DNA from: Cerina sp048266425
GTDB lineage: Bacteria; Bacteroidota; Bacteroidia; Flavobacteriales; Flavobacteriaceae
Assembly (NCBI GenBank): GCA_048266425.1
Contig: JBLWZN010000008.1
Coordinates: 1 to 64,000 of the forward strand
Length of the DNA stretch: 64,000 nt
Reading direction: 5' to 3'
Shown here: positions 42,616 to 51,348 of the stretch, piece after piece
Position numbering within the stretch: position 1 is the stretch's first letter
Layout: each line of letters starts with the position of its first letter
Made by a program: the position numbers and the translations under genes
The notes under the pieces: model-generated
Told to the model about the DNA's origin: nothing
Database searches by the model: none
What the model saw: only the letters and a program-made list of their open reading frames with translations

Positions 42616-44805
42616 TCAGTTCTTTACACTTGCCAATTTAGCCTTTTCATTGTTATTTAGCTTTAGGTCTTGCAATACGTTAACAGCTTCTTCCACATAA
42701 ATATCCTTGGTAAGATCCTTATGCCAACGATCTCTTTTTTCCTCCAACGTGGTATCGCTTACAAACAATTCCTTCTCATAGTCCAATGACTGAAAGGACA
42801 AATGGGAATTATACTCGGAAATGGCTTTAAAATACTGGGACTTTTTCTTAAGATTTTCTTCCTCCTTCTTATAGTCATTGTAATTTAAAGTAACCACGGT
42901 CTCATCCTGTTGCATTTTTAACCATTTTGCATTTTCCTCGATTAATTTTATTTGGGGACTTCCTGCCATGCGCTTGGTACTGTTGGCAATCGTTTGCTCA
43001 TAATCTATATAGCCGGTCCAAGGTTTATAGTCGGCGGGGGAAATCTTGTCCCAAGGCAACGGATTTTCTTGATCCCGTTCCCCAAGATCTATGTAACTAT
43101 AACGGTCTGGTACCACTACGTCGCTCTTTACCCCCTCCAATTGGGTAGAACCCCCATTAATACGATAAAACTTCTGGGTAGTAAGCTTAAGTGCACCTAG
43201 ATCATCCTGATCATTACCACGAACAATATTGTTCAATGGTATCACATTTTGTACGGTTCCCTTTCCAAATGTTTGCTTGCTGCCAATGATTATTGCCCGC
43301 TTGTAATCCTGCATCGCAGCGGCCATAATTTCCGAAGCGGAAGCTGAAAGTTCATTCACCAAAATTACAAAGGGGCCATCCCATTGAATTCGCTCATCCT
43401 TATCGTCATATACTTCCTTTTTGTGGCCCGCAGAACGCACTTGGACAACGGGACCGTCCTTGATAAACAATCCGGCCATCTCCACAACGGTCTTTAATGA
43501 TCCCCCTCCGTTATCCCTTAAATCCAAAATAAGTCCTTGGACCCCGGCAGCCTTAAATCGTTCTATCTCCTTGGCCACATCAGAGGCAGCATTTCTATTG
43601 TTATAATCCTCAAAATCTACATAGAATTTGGGAAGATTAATAATTCCGAATTTTTGCCCATCCTTTATTACCGTGGCCGATTTGGCATACGATTCCTCCA
43701 ATTCTACTACGTCGCGGGTCAATGATATGGTCTCTATAGAACCATCAACCTTCCTTACCACTAGATCCACGATAGTGCCTTTGGGGCCTTTTATCAGTTT
43801 TATGGCATCGTCTAACCTCATGCCTTCAATGTTCACAGGTGGTTCTCCGTTTTGGCCTACCTTGAGTATCTCGTCCCCAACTTCCAAACGTTGGTCCCGC
43901 CATACCGGCCCACCAGAAATAACTTCTACAATCTTTGTTTGATCTTTACGCTTTTGCAGGCGGGCACCGATTCCCTCAAACTTGCCGGACATGCTCATAT
44001 CAAACTTGTCCTTGTCCTCTGGTGCAAAATAAAAGGTATGGGGATCAAACTCTTCCACAATCGTATTTATATATTGTGTAAACCAGTCTTCCCGTTTCAT
44101 ATCGCCAACGAAATCGAAAAAATCGTCCAACGTACTTTCTGTATATTTTCTTGACGCTTCTTCCGCTTCCTCAGGAGTCATGGGTGTCTCCGGAATATCG
44201 TCATCATATATCGCACCACCCTTGGTTTCCATAATCTTATCCCCTTCAGTTGTAACCTTTGTCTTTGTGGTTGCTTGGTTCAAGGTCAATTTGGAATCAT
44301 AGGTTCCCAAGGTGGCATATTTCAATTGCTGTCGCCAGCGGTCGGTTAGTTCCGCCTTTGAGGTCGCAAATGGTTGTTTGTCATAATCGATATCGATTGT
44401 CTCTTTTTTGGAATAATCAAACGGCTTGGACAACACTTCCTTGTATATATCCTTGGTATCTTCCATACGAAGCATCAATCGATCATAGACCAAGTTGAAA
44501 AAACTGATGTCCTTATTCCTGATCTGATCGTCCAATTGGTACTTATACTTCTGAAATTCCTGAATATCACTTTCCAAAAAATAACGCTTGGTAGGGTCAA
44601 TTGCATTGATAAAATCCTCGAAAACCTTTACGGAAAAATCATCATCGATATCTTTGGGCTGATAGTGCCCCTTTTCTAGCACATACGTAATCAAATCCAA
44701 CAAAAGCTGGTCCTTGTCATTATCTTCAAAGGATTTATTTGTAAAACTACATGAAGCTACCGCTATTAGCATCACCAATAGCGCAATGGCCAAATTTTTC
44801 TTCAT
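42616..44805 (-). CDS. prc: carboxy-terminal (tail-specific) protease, Prc/CtpA family
   Basis: This 729-aa lipoprotein has signal peptide MKKNLAIALLVMLIAVASC with lipidated Cys19. The long N-terminal helical domain (IDPTKRYFLESDIQEFQKYK) matches E. coli Prc. A PDZ domain (about 270-350) and an S41 Ser/Lys protease domain follow, with LILDLRDNGGGSL and the catalytic Ser in ELSASASEIMAAAMQDYKRA and Lys in QTFGKGTVQ. Prc trims or degrades periplasmic proteins including wall hydrolases. It is monocistronic, divergent from surE and has its own terminator. Confidence 0.95.
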   Translation of the reverse strand: MKKNLAIALLVMLIAVASCSFTNKSFEDNDKDQLLLDLITYVLEKGHYQPKDIDDDFSVKVFEDFINAIDPTKRYFLESDIQEFQKYKYQLDDQIRNKDISFFNLVYDRLMLRMEDTKDIYKEVLSKPFDYSKKETIDIDYDKQPFATSKAELTDRWRQQLKYATLGTYDSKLTLNQATTKTKVTTEGDKIMETKGGAIYDDDIPETPMTPEEAEEASRKYTESTLDDFFDFVGDMKREDWFTQYINTIVEEFDPHTFYFAPEDKDKFDMSMSGKFEGIGARLQKRKDQTKIVEVISGGPVWRDQRLEVGDEILKVGQNGEPPVNIEGMRLDDAIKLIKGPKGTIVDLVVRKVDGSIETISLTRDVVELEESYAKSATVIKDGQKFGIINLPKFYVDFEDYNNRNAASDVAKEIERFKAAGVQGLILDLRDNGGGSLKTVVEMAGLFIKDGPVVQVRSAGHKKEVYDDKDERIQWDGPFVILVNELSASASEIMAAAMQDYKRAIIIGSKQTFGKGTVQNVIPLNNIVRGNDQDDLGALKLTTQKFYRINGGSTQLEGVKSDVVVPDRYSYIDLGERDQENPLPWDKISPADYKPWTGYIDYEQTIANSTKRMAGSPQIKLIEENAKWLKMQQDETVVTLNYNDYKKEEENLKKKSQYFKAISEYNSHLSFQSLDYEKELFVSDTTLEEKRDRWHKDLTKDIYVEEAVNVLQDLKLNNNEKAKLASVKN

Positions 44806-44994
44806 CTACAATTTTTTATAATTTTAATTTCCAAACACATGAGCATCACCCATTTCATACCAAAAATTTATGGTTGAATAATTTACTAAGGTAAAGAAAA
44901 AACCATGCCAGCCCTGTGATATGGGATTAATTTTTTGTTAAACGTAATCTTAAACTTACAATAGGTCGCTTACGGCACTAGAATATTAAAAACG

Positions 44995-45002
44995 TATTTT
45001 TG
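44995..45002 (+). promoter_or_regulatory. -7 box (TATTTTTG) before surE
   Basis: It matches TAnnTTTG and ends 18 nt before the surE ATG at 45021. No clear -33 TTG is visible. Confidence 0.5.
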
Positions 45003-45020
45003 CATCATAAAGTATAAAAC

Positions 45021-45794
45021 ATGCAAAAACCCTTGATCTTGGTAACCAACGATGATGGCATTACCGCCCCGGGACTACGAGCCCTTGTAAGTTATATGAA
45101 AGACCTTGGGGACGTGGTCGTGGTGGCTCCGGATAGTCCACAGTCCGGTATGGGCCATGCGATTACCTTGGACAGCACATTGTATTCCAAAAGAGTAATC
45201 ATAGACCCGATCAATGGTGCCGATGAGGAGTATAGCTGCAGTGGCACTCCCGCCGATTGTGTCAAATTGGCATTGCAGGAGATTTTGAAACGAAAGCCTG
45301 ACATTTGCCTAAGCGGCATCAACCATGGATCCAATTCTTCCATCAATGTTATCTATTCGGGCACAATGAGTGCCGCCATTGAAGCGGGAATCGAGGGAGT
45401 CCCCTCCATTGGTTTTTCGCTGTTGGACTATTCATGGGAGGCCGATTTTGCACCGGCCAAGGAGCGTATTCAAAAAATTGTTTCGGAAGCACTGCGCAAC
45501 GGCATTCCAAATGGGGTAGTCTTCAATGTGAATATACCCAAATTAAGTAAAAATGATTTAAAAGGGATCAAGATCTGCCGACAAGCAAAGGCCAATTGGA
45601 AAGAAAAGTTTGATAAGCGCACCAATCCCATGGGAAAGGATTATTATTGGCTAACGGGCGAGTTTGAACTTTTGGATCATGGCGAGGACACGGACGAATG
45701 GGCTTTGGCAAATGGTTATATCTCCGTGGTGCCTACGCAGTTTGACCTTACTGCACACCATGTAATCCAAGAGCTGAACACATGGGATCTTTGA
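45021..45794 (+). CDS. surE: 5'/3'-nucleotidase SurE
   Basis: This 257-aa protein starts with the SurE signature LVTNDDGITAPGLRAL (about 7-22; Asp pair for metal). It continues with VVAPDSPQSGMGHAIT, CSGTPADCVKLALQ, SGINHGSNSSINVIYSGTMS (Asn and Ser of the active site) and a C-terminal swapped region. SurE dephosphorylates nucleoside monophosphates. A heptamer array begins directly at its stop codon. In other bacteria it sits near pcm, which is absent here. Confidence 0.96.
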   Translation: MQKPLILVTNDDGITAPGLRALVSYMKDLGDVVVVAPDSPQSGMGHAITLDSTLYSKRVIIDPINGADEEYSCSGTPADCVKLALQEILKRKPDICLSGINHGSNSSINVIYSGTMSAAIEAGIEGVPSIGFSLLDYSWEADFAPAKERIQKIVSEALRNGIPNGVVFNVNIPKLSKNDLKGIKICRQAKANWKEKFDKRTNPMGKDYYWLTGEFELLDHGEDTDEWALANGYISVVPTQFDLTAHHVIQELNTWDL

Positions 45795-45910
45795 AGTACG
45801 AAATTGGAAATACGAAATTAGAAATACGGAGTTGGAGGTTTAGGGTTGATGGCATGGATAGGTTGATGGAAAAACCAAACCCATAAACCCATAAACCTAT
45901 AAACTTATTT
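45792..45910 (+). repeat. heptamer/octamer module starting at the surE stop
   Basis: From 45794 the words are AAGTACG, AAATTGG, AAATACG, AAATTAG, AAATACG, GAGTTGG, AGGTTTA, all 7 bp. GGTTGATGG words follow, then TAAAC at 45884, 45892 and 45900 in 8-bp steps. The surE TGA overlaps the first unit by one base. Confidence 0.85.
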
Positions 45911-45977
45911 AAACCAGTCGATATAAACACGTACAGACGCAATGCATTGGGTCTGTACCTTGAACACGAATAGATAA

Positions 45978-46262
45978 ATGAAACCCAAAAAAGAAATTCT
46001 TATTGGCTTTGCCGTTGGCCTAATCGCAAATACTATCGGCACTTTGCTATATATCCTGCTGTTTTCGGATATGGGAATTGCCGAGACTTTTAAGGCCGCT
46101 GTGCTTCAGGGATATGTTGGAAGCCTACTGGCGTTAGGCGCAGTCCTAAATCTCATCGCATTTTTCGGATTCCTAAGGATCCGACGGGACGATAGGGCCA
46201 AAGGGGTGATGATCGCAACCTTGCTAACCGCTATGCTAATCTTGTATTATAAAATGTTTTAG
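45978..46262 (+). CDS. small membrane protein, unknown function
   Basis: This 94-aa protein begins MKPKKEILIGFAVGLIANTI and has three hydrophobic segments (about 8-29, 43-64, 73-93). The second is followed by the basic FLRIRRDDRAKGV loop, which places it in the cytosol. There are no catalytic motifs and no recognised family. It lies between surE and lpxB on the same strand, in a gap with repeats on both sides, so operon membership is unclear. The hydrophobic pattern and clean start make it a real gene. Confidence 0.7.
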   Translation: MKPKKEILIGFAVGLIANTIGTLLYILLFSDMGIAETFKAAVLQGYVGSLLALGAVLNLIAFFGFLRIRRDDRAKGVMIATLLTAMLILYYKMF

Positions 46263-46304
46263 AATGTTTATGGTTGTCCTGTTTAGGGTTTATAGATTCT
46301 ATAA

Positions 46305-46356
46305 ATCGCAGAACCTACCATTTCTAAACTCCTAAACCCGTAAATTTATACACTTT
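46305..46356 (+). repeat. octamer repeat (TAAACnnn) before lpxB
   Basis: CTAAACTC, CTAAACCC, GTAAATTT, ATACACTT follow in 8-bp steps, preceded by GTTTATGGTT and GTTTATAG words. It is a short version of the octamer module. Confidence 0.6.
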
Positions 46357-46386
46357 TTTGAATTTGAACTTGCGCCTGAACTTAAA

Positions 46387-47502
46387 ATGAAGTACTACAT
46401 CATCGCCGGGGAGGCATCGGGGGACCTGCATGGATCTAACCTCATTAAGGCCCTAAAAAGAAAGGATAAAGAAGCCAACATTCGTTGTTGGGGAGGCGAT
46501 CTTATGCAACAGGCGGGCGGCACTTTGGTAAAGCACTATAAAGAAATGGCCTTTATGGGGTTTTTGGAAGTAGTGGGCAATCTCAATACCATCTTTCAAA
46601 ATATCAAGTTCTGCAAAGAGGATATCACCGCATTCAACCCAGATGTCCTTATCTTTATTGATTACTCCGGTTTTAACTTGCGGATAGCGCAATGGGCCAA
46701 GGAAAATGGAATTAGGACCAATTACTATATTTCACCCCAAATTTGGGCCTCCAGGGAGGGACGTATCGAAAAAATAAAAAGGGATATCGATGCCATGTAC
46801 GTCATCCTGCCATTTGAGAAAGAGTTTTATGAAAAAAAACACGGTTTTCCGGTCCAGTTTGTAGGCCATCCCCTTATTGATGCCATAGCCAACAGGCAAC
46901 AGGTTGACGATAAATCCTTTAGGGATGGAAACCAATTGGACCCCAACAAACCGATTGTGGCACTTTTGCCCGGCAGTCGCAAGCAAGAGGTGCAAAAAAT
47001 GCTGTCCATTATGCTCTCGGTGGCCCCTACATTTCCAGAGTATCAATTTGTGATTGCTGGCGCACCCAGTCTGGACCAAGATTTTTACGCGCCTTTTCTG
47101 ACAAACCCACAAGTTGGCTTTGTGGCCAATAGGACCTATGACCTGTTGAGCCTTTCTTATGCGGCCCTGGTCACCAGTGGCACGGCCACACTGGAGACCG
47201 CCCTTTTCAAAGTGCCCCAAGTGGTCTGTTATAAAGCGAACTGGGTCTCGTACCAAATTGCAAAACGCATCATTACCCTAAAGTTCATTTCCTTGGTAAA
47301 CCTGATCATGAACAAAGAAGTGGTGAAGGAATTGATCCAGGACGAACTGAACAAAAAAAATCTCACCTCAGAACTCAACAAAATCTTGGAAGGATCCAAG
47401 AGAACGGAACAGTTTGAAGCCTATTACGCACTGGAAAAAAAATTGGGAGGCCATGGAGCTAGTGATAAGACAGCAGAAATGATTTTGGAAAATCTATTGT
47501 AG
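46387..47502 (+). CDS. lpxB: lipid-A-disaccharide synthase LpxB
   Basis: This 371-aa GT19 enzyme has IIAGEASGDLHGSNLIKALK at the start (residues 4-23) and CWGGDLMQQAGG, IDYSGFNLRIA, YYISPQIWASREGRIEKIKR and LLPGSRKQEVQKML as expected. It condenses UDP-diacylglucosamine with lipid X to form the lipid A disaccharide at the inner membrane. With lptC and lptE it is the third LPS gene in this window. The closest neighbours are unrelated. Confidence 0.97.
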   Translation: MKYYIIAGEASGDLHGSNLIKALKRKDKEANIRCWGGDLMQQAGGTLVKHYKEMAFMGFLEVVGNLNTIFQNIKFCKEDITAFNPDVLIFIDYSGFNLRIAQWAKENGIRTNYYISPQIWASREGRIEKIKRDIDAMYVILPFEKEFYEKKHGFPVQFVGHPLIDAIANRQQVDDKSFRDGNQLDPNKPIVALLPGSRKQEVQKMLSIMLSVAPTFPEYQFVIAGAPSLDQDFYAPFLTNPQVGFVANRTYDLLSLSYAALVTSGTATLETALFKVPQVVCYKANWVSYQIAKRIITLKFISLVNLIMNKEVVKELIQDELNKKNLTSELNKILEGSKRTEQFEAYYALEKKLGGHGASDKTAEMILENLL

Positions 47503-47548
47503 GCCAAAAAGTGGTTTAAATCGAAAAATCATTTTATTTTACAAAATA

Positions 47549-47572
47549 TTATTTAGATATTTACCTAAATAA
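47549..47572. promoter_or_regulatory. inverted-repeat operator candidate of the ArsR-type regulator
   Basis: TTATTTAG, 8 nt, CTAAATAA, a perfect 8-bp inverted repeat ending 11 nt before the regulator's ATG. Its position fits an autorepressor operator for the ArsR/SdpR-type protein. Confidence 0.55.
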
Positions 47573-47583
47573 CTAAACAATTA

Positions 47584-47841
47584 ATGAATTTACTTTTTAA
47601 AGCCTTGAACGATGAAACTCGGAGGGCCATTATTGAATTGCTAAAAGAAAAGGACCTAAACGCTGGAGAAATTGCAGAAAAATTCAATATATCAAAGCCA
47701 AGTATTTCCCATCATCTCGATATATTGAAAAGAGCAGATCTAATAACGGGGGAAAAAAAAGGACAATTTATCGAATATTCGCTAAATACCACAATCTTGG
47801 AAGACCTGCTTACATGGATACTAACCTTAAAACGGCAATAA
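47584..47841 (+). CDS. ArsR-family autorepressor (SdpR-like)
   Basis: This 85-aa winged-helix protein reads NLLFKALNDETRRAIIELLK at the start, then a recognition helix NISKPSISHHLDILKRADLI (about 38-57) and the wing KKGQFIEYSLN. There is no Cys metal site (no CVC), which separates it from metal-sensing ArsR proteins. It is adjacent to an SdpI-family membrane protein with 1 nt between them. In Bacillus subtilis sdpI and sdpR form a signal-responsive immunity operon, and the same pairing suggests autoregulation here. A perfect inverted repeat lies just upstream. Confidence 0.88.
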   Translation: MNLLFKALNDETRRAIIELLKEKDLNAGEIAEKFNISKPSISHHLDILKRADLITGEKKGQFIEYSLNTTILEDLLTWILTLKRQ

Positions 47842-47842
47842 G

Positions 47843-48496
47843 ATGAAACCACTTTTAAAAAAAGAATGGCCCCTTATTTTAATAATTCTACTACCTTTTA
47901 TTTATTTAGGTTACCTATGGCCCCATTTACCGGATAAGGTGCCATTGCATTGGAATATTAACGGAGAAATCGATCGCTATGGCAATAAGGCCGAATTAAT
48001 AATTATTCCTATTCTTTTGCCACTGCTCATTTATATTGTCTTTTTGGTCATTCCCAAGATCGATCCAAAGAATAAACTAAATAAAATGGGGAACAAATTG
48101 CAGTCTCTAAAGGCTTTGTTGACGATAATAACGTCCATTATTGCATTGTTTATACTCTATTCCGTTAAAATCCAGAACCTACCAAATCCAAATTATTCTA
48201 TTTTAGGTATTGGAGTCCTCTTTGTAATTCTAGGAAACTATTTTAAAACCATACAACCCAATTACTTTATTGGTATTAAGACCCCTTGGACCTTGGAGAA
48301 CGAAACAATTTGGAAAGAAACCCATAGAATGGCGGGGAAATTATGGCTTATTGGTGGATTGGTCGTAATATTCACAAGTTTGGTTTTGGATAATAAATCC
48401 AATCTCACCCTGTTTTTAATAATTACGGGAATAATCACGGTGATCCCAATAGTGTATTCTTACCTCCTGTTCAAGAAACTAAAAAATGACAACTAA
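47843..48496 (+). CDS. SdpI-family membrane protein (DUF1648)
   Basis: This 217-aa protein has about six membrane helices. The N-terminal DUF1648 region contains LWPHLPDKVPLHWNINGEID (about 29-48), and a later SdpI-like part contains NYFKTIQPNYFIGIKTPWTL and TLENETIWKETHRMAGKL. SdpI in B. subtilis gives immunity to the SdpC toxin and sequesters SdpR at the membrane. No sdpABC-type toxin gene is present nearby, so this is a regulator/membrane-sensor pair of unknown signal. It is certainly co-transcribed with the ArsR gene (1-nt gap). Confidence 0.88.
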   Translation: MKPLLKKEWPLILIILLPFIYLGYLWPHLPDKVPLHWNINGEIDRYGNKAELIIIPILLPLLIYIVFLVIPKIDPKNKLNKMGNKLQSLKALLTIITSIIALFILYSVKIQNLPNPNYSILGIGVLFVILGNYFKTIQPNYFIGIKTPWTLENETIWKETHRMAGKLWLIGGLVVIFTSLVLDNKSNLTLFLIITGIITVIPIVYSYLLFKKLKNDN

Positions 48497-48598
48497 CCCT
48501 CCTAATCAACTTATATCAATATCAACTTGAGAGTAAATATGGTGATGAAAAATAATATTTACTTACTTTTGATTCCCAAGTGAATCAATTCTTTCCCT

Positions 48599-49174
48599 AT
48601 GTCGCGCATTTCTTTATACTGTTCCCTTATCTTTCTTATTGTTGGCTGCGGGGCCTCCAAAAAAAGGGCGAAGGCCGAGGAGCCACGGAAAATAACCGTT
48701 GAGGCGTCCAATGACCCAACTAGCGATTCCGAAGAAATTACCCCGGAAGTCGTTGGGGAGGACCTTGATATTGAAACTTCGGACGCCAAAATTTTAGCGG
48801 ATAGCATTGTGAACACCGCCCTTACATTTTCCGGGACACGCTATAAATATGGGGGTGTTACAAGAAAAGGAATGGACTGTTCCGGCCTTGTGTACGTCGC
48901 TTTTGGGGAGCAACATATAAGCCTACCTAGGATTTCATACCAAATTGCCGAGGAAGGCAGACCCATAAAGCTCAAGAAGGTGACCAAAGGAGATCTATTA
49001 TTCTTTAGCACGGGGAAAAAAAGTAAGAGAATCAGCCATGTTGGACTTGTGGTAGCCGTAGATGGGGACGATATTAAATTTATCCATTCCACCACCTCTA
49101 GGGGAGTTATTGTTTCTTCCCTTAGGGAAGGTTATTGGAACCATGCCTTTGTAAAAGCCACCAGGATTCTTTAG
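48599..49174 (+). CDS. NlpC/P60-family (C40) lipoprotein peptidase
   Basis: This 191-aa lipoprotein has lipobox LIVGC (Cys17). A charged linker rich in Glu, Ser and Thr (20-65) leads to an NlpC/P60 domain with catalytic Cys94 (GMDCSGLVYVAF), His147 (ISHVGLVV) and His163 (FIHSTTSRGV). It would cleave within peptidoglycan stem peptides, as Spr/MepS does, from the outer membrane. comEC starts 1 nt after its stop, so the two are co-transcribed, which may be incidental. Confidence 0.93.
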   Translation: MSRISLYCSLIFLIVGCGASKKRAKAEEPRKITVEASNDPTSDSEEITPEVVGEDLDIETSDAKILADSIVNTALTFSGTRYKYGGVTRKGMDCSGLVYVAFGEQHISLPRISYQIAEEGRPIKLKKVTKGDLLFFSTGKKSKRISHVGLVVAVDGDDIKFIHSTTSRGVIVSSLREGYWNHAFVKATRIL

Positions 49175-49175
49175 T

Positions 49176-51194
49176 ATGGGGCTGTTCCGGTTTATGTCGG
49201 TAAAGTTGTCCTTGGGCATGATCGTAGGGATCTTGTTGGGTTACCAACTTCATCCATCCCCTTATATCCCAGTTCTATTGGTCTGTCTAGGTATTTTGAT
49301 CTTGGGGGTTCTATCCATCTTTAAAAAGCAAACCAGTTTCCCATATTTTGAAATTGTTTCTGCCCTACTGACCATCTCTGTAGGTATTCTAACCTTTTCA
49401 TTGTCCCAACCGAAAAACTATTCCGACCATTACTCCCATCTTCCCAAAAACACAAATTCGGTTTGGCATCTAAAAATTAGGGAAGTGCTGAAACCTACCG
49501 CATTTTCCGACAGATATGTTGCCGCTATAAAAGCGATTGACGACAACCAGGCAACCGGAAAAATCATGGTAAATGTCTCTCCTGGTCGCAATACAAACCC
49601 GCTGAAAGTGGACGACGAATTGTTGCTTTTCACACAACCAAGGGCCGTCAAACCACCCTTGAACCCCCATCAGTTTAATTACCAAAAGTATTTGAAGAAA
49701 TTGGGGATCACAGACCAGGTAGACCTTACCGCAACCAACAATATCCCATTGATATCCCCGACCACCACCGTTTATGGATCGGCGGCTCGTCTTCGGGAGA
49801 ACATAAGTGCCAAACTGCGCGACTCAAACTTTGGGGAGGACCAACTAGGAATCATTCAAGCTTTGTTGTTGGGACAGAGAAACGACATTCAGGAAGAAAC
49901 CTATACCGATTACAAAAATGCCGGGGCGGTCCATATTTTGGCGGTGTCCGGGTTGCACATTGGGATCATCCTGATGCTGCTTCAGTTCCTATTGACGCCC
50001 TTGGAACGTTTGCCCCATGGACGGACCTTTAAATTGGCGCTGATCGTTGTGCTGTTATGGGGATTTGCATTTGTGGCGGGCTTATCCGCTTCGGTAGTAC
50101 GTGCGGTAGGTATGTTTTCCTTTGTAGCCTATGCCCTATTTCTTAACCGGCCTACGAGCACGTTTAACATCTTGGCCCTTTCCATGTTCTTTATCCTGCT
50201 TGTCCACCCAATGTTCCTGTTCCAAGTTGGGTTCCAGATGAGCTATGCCGCTGTGTTCGCCATTGCCTGGATCTATCCTTTGCTCCAGCGCTTTTGGTTG
50301 CCAAAGAACATCTTGTTACAGAGGGCATGGCAATTGACCTCCGTAAGTATAGCGGCACAGTTGGGTGTACTGCCCATCAGTTTGTTTTACTTCCATCAAT
50401 TCCCCGGCCTTTTCTTTGTGTCCAATCTCCTTATCGTGCCCTTCTTGGGAATTTTGTTGGGAATGGGGATTCTGGTTATTTTTTTGGCCCTACTTAATTT
50501 TCTACCCCCTTTTTTGGTTGATCTTTACGATTTTATGATCGACAGGATGAATTCCGTCGTTGGATGGGTAGCGGGACACGAAGCATTTATTTTTAAGGAT
50601 ATTTATTTTGATGCCGTACAGCTTCTACTGGCCTACGCGGCAATCATACTACTGGTGCAAATGTTGGTCAAGGCCAATTATAGAAGCACTATAGCATTTC
50701 TAATGGCAGTCATAGGCTTTCAATTGTGGACCTTCCTTGTGCTATATCAAACCGAACACAAAGAAGAATTTTTAGTACTTCATCAAGCCAGGAATAGCGT
50801 GTTATTTCATCAATCAGGAAATAGACTCCACATCATCACCACAGATCCAACCCGGACCGAAAGTATGGCTATTGACTTTAAGGTTGCAGAAAACATTGAT
50901 AAAATCGCCTATCGGTCCATAAAGAACAGTTATCGTTCCAACAATAAATCAATAATGATTATCGACAGCATGGGTATTTACCCAACCGGTGTCCGACCAG
51001 ATTATCTGTTGCTCATCGAATCCCCGAAACTAAACTTGGACCGACTATTGGATTCCCTCCGGCCCAAAATGGTAATTACCGATGGCAACAACTACAAAAG
51101 TTATATAAAACGTTGGAAAGCCAGTTGTGAAAAAGCGAAAATTCCATTTTATTATACGGGAGAGGATGGGGCTTTTTCGATAGATTTTAAATAG
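49176..51194 (+). CDS. comEC: ComEC/Rec2-family DNA-uptake channel protein
   Basis: This 672-aa polytopic protein starts with two or three hydrophobic helices (about 5-75), then a soluble domain with the OB-fold-like DUF4131 region (about 85-200). The competence core with LLLGQRNDIQ and NAGAVHILAVSGLHIGII (about 245-262) and many helices to about 510 follows. The C-terminal part (515-672) is only a remnant of the metallo-beta-lactamase-like domain, without an HxHxDH motif. That shorter form is common in Bacteroidota. ComEC moves single-stranded DNA across the inner membrane; no other competence gene is in the window. Confidence 0.93.
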   Translation: MGLFRFMSVKLSLGMIVGILLGYQLHPSPYIPVLLVCLGILILGVLSIFKKQTSFPYFEIVSALLTISVGILTFSLSQPKNYSDHYSHLPKNTNSVWHLKIREVLKPTAFSDRYVAAIKAIDDNQATGKIMVNVSPGRNTNPLKVDDELLLFTQPRAVKPPLNPHQFNYQKYLKKLGITDQVDLTATNNIPLISPTTTVYGSAARLRENISAKLRDSNFGEDQLGIIQALLLGQRNDIQEETYTDYKNAGAVHILAVSGLHIGIILMLLQFLLTPLERLPHGRTFKLALIVVLLWGFAFVAGLSASVVRAVGMFSFVAYALFLNRPTSTFNILALSMFFILLVHPMFLFQVGFQMSYAAVFAIAWIYPLLQRFWLPKNILLQRAWQLTSVSIAAQLGVLPISLFYFHQFPGLFFVSNLLIVPFLGILLGMGILVIFLALLNFLPPFLVDLYDFMIDRMNSVVGWVAGHEAFIFKDIYFDAVQLLLAYAAIILLVQMLVKANYRSTIAFLMAVIGFQLWTFLVLYQTEHKEEFLVLHQARNSVLFHQSGNRLHIITTDPTRTESMAIDFKVAENIDKIAYRSIKNSYRSNNKSIMIIDSMGIYPTGVRPDYLLLIESPKLNLDRLLDSLRPKMVITDGNNYKSYIKRWKASCEKAKIPFYYTGEDGAFSIDFK

Positions 51195-51348
51195 ACAAAG
51201 GAAGGACCTTAAGATTGGAGTTTCGGGGAAATTGAAGTTTGCTGGTTATTTTTAAGTTTGATAACTGTCCCCTCCTTTTAAAGGAAAGGTACCGAAGGCG
51301 GGGTGGTTACTCGCTGAACTTAGTTCTTCAAGATAAATTATTATCATG

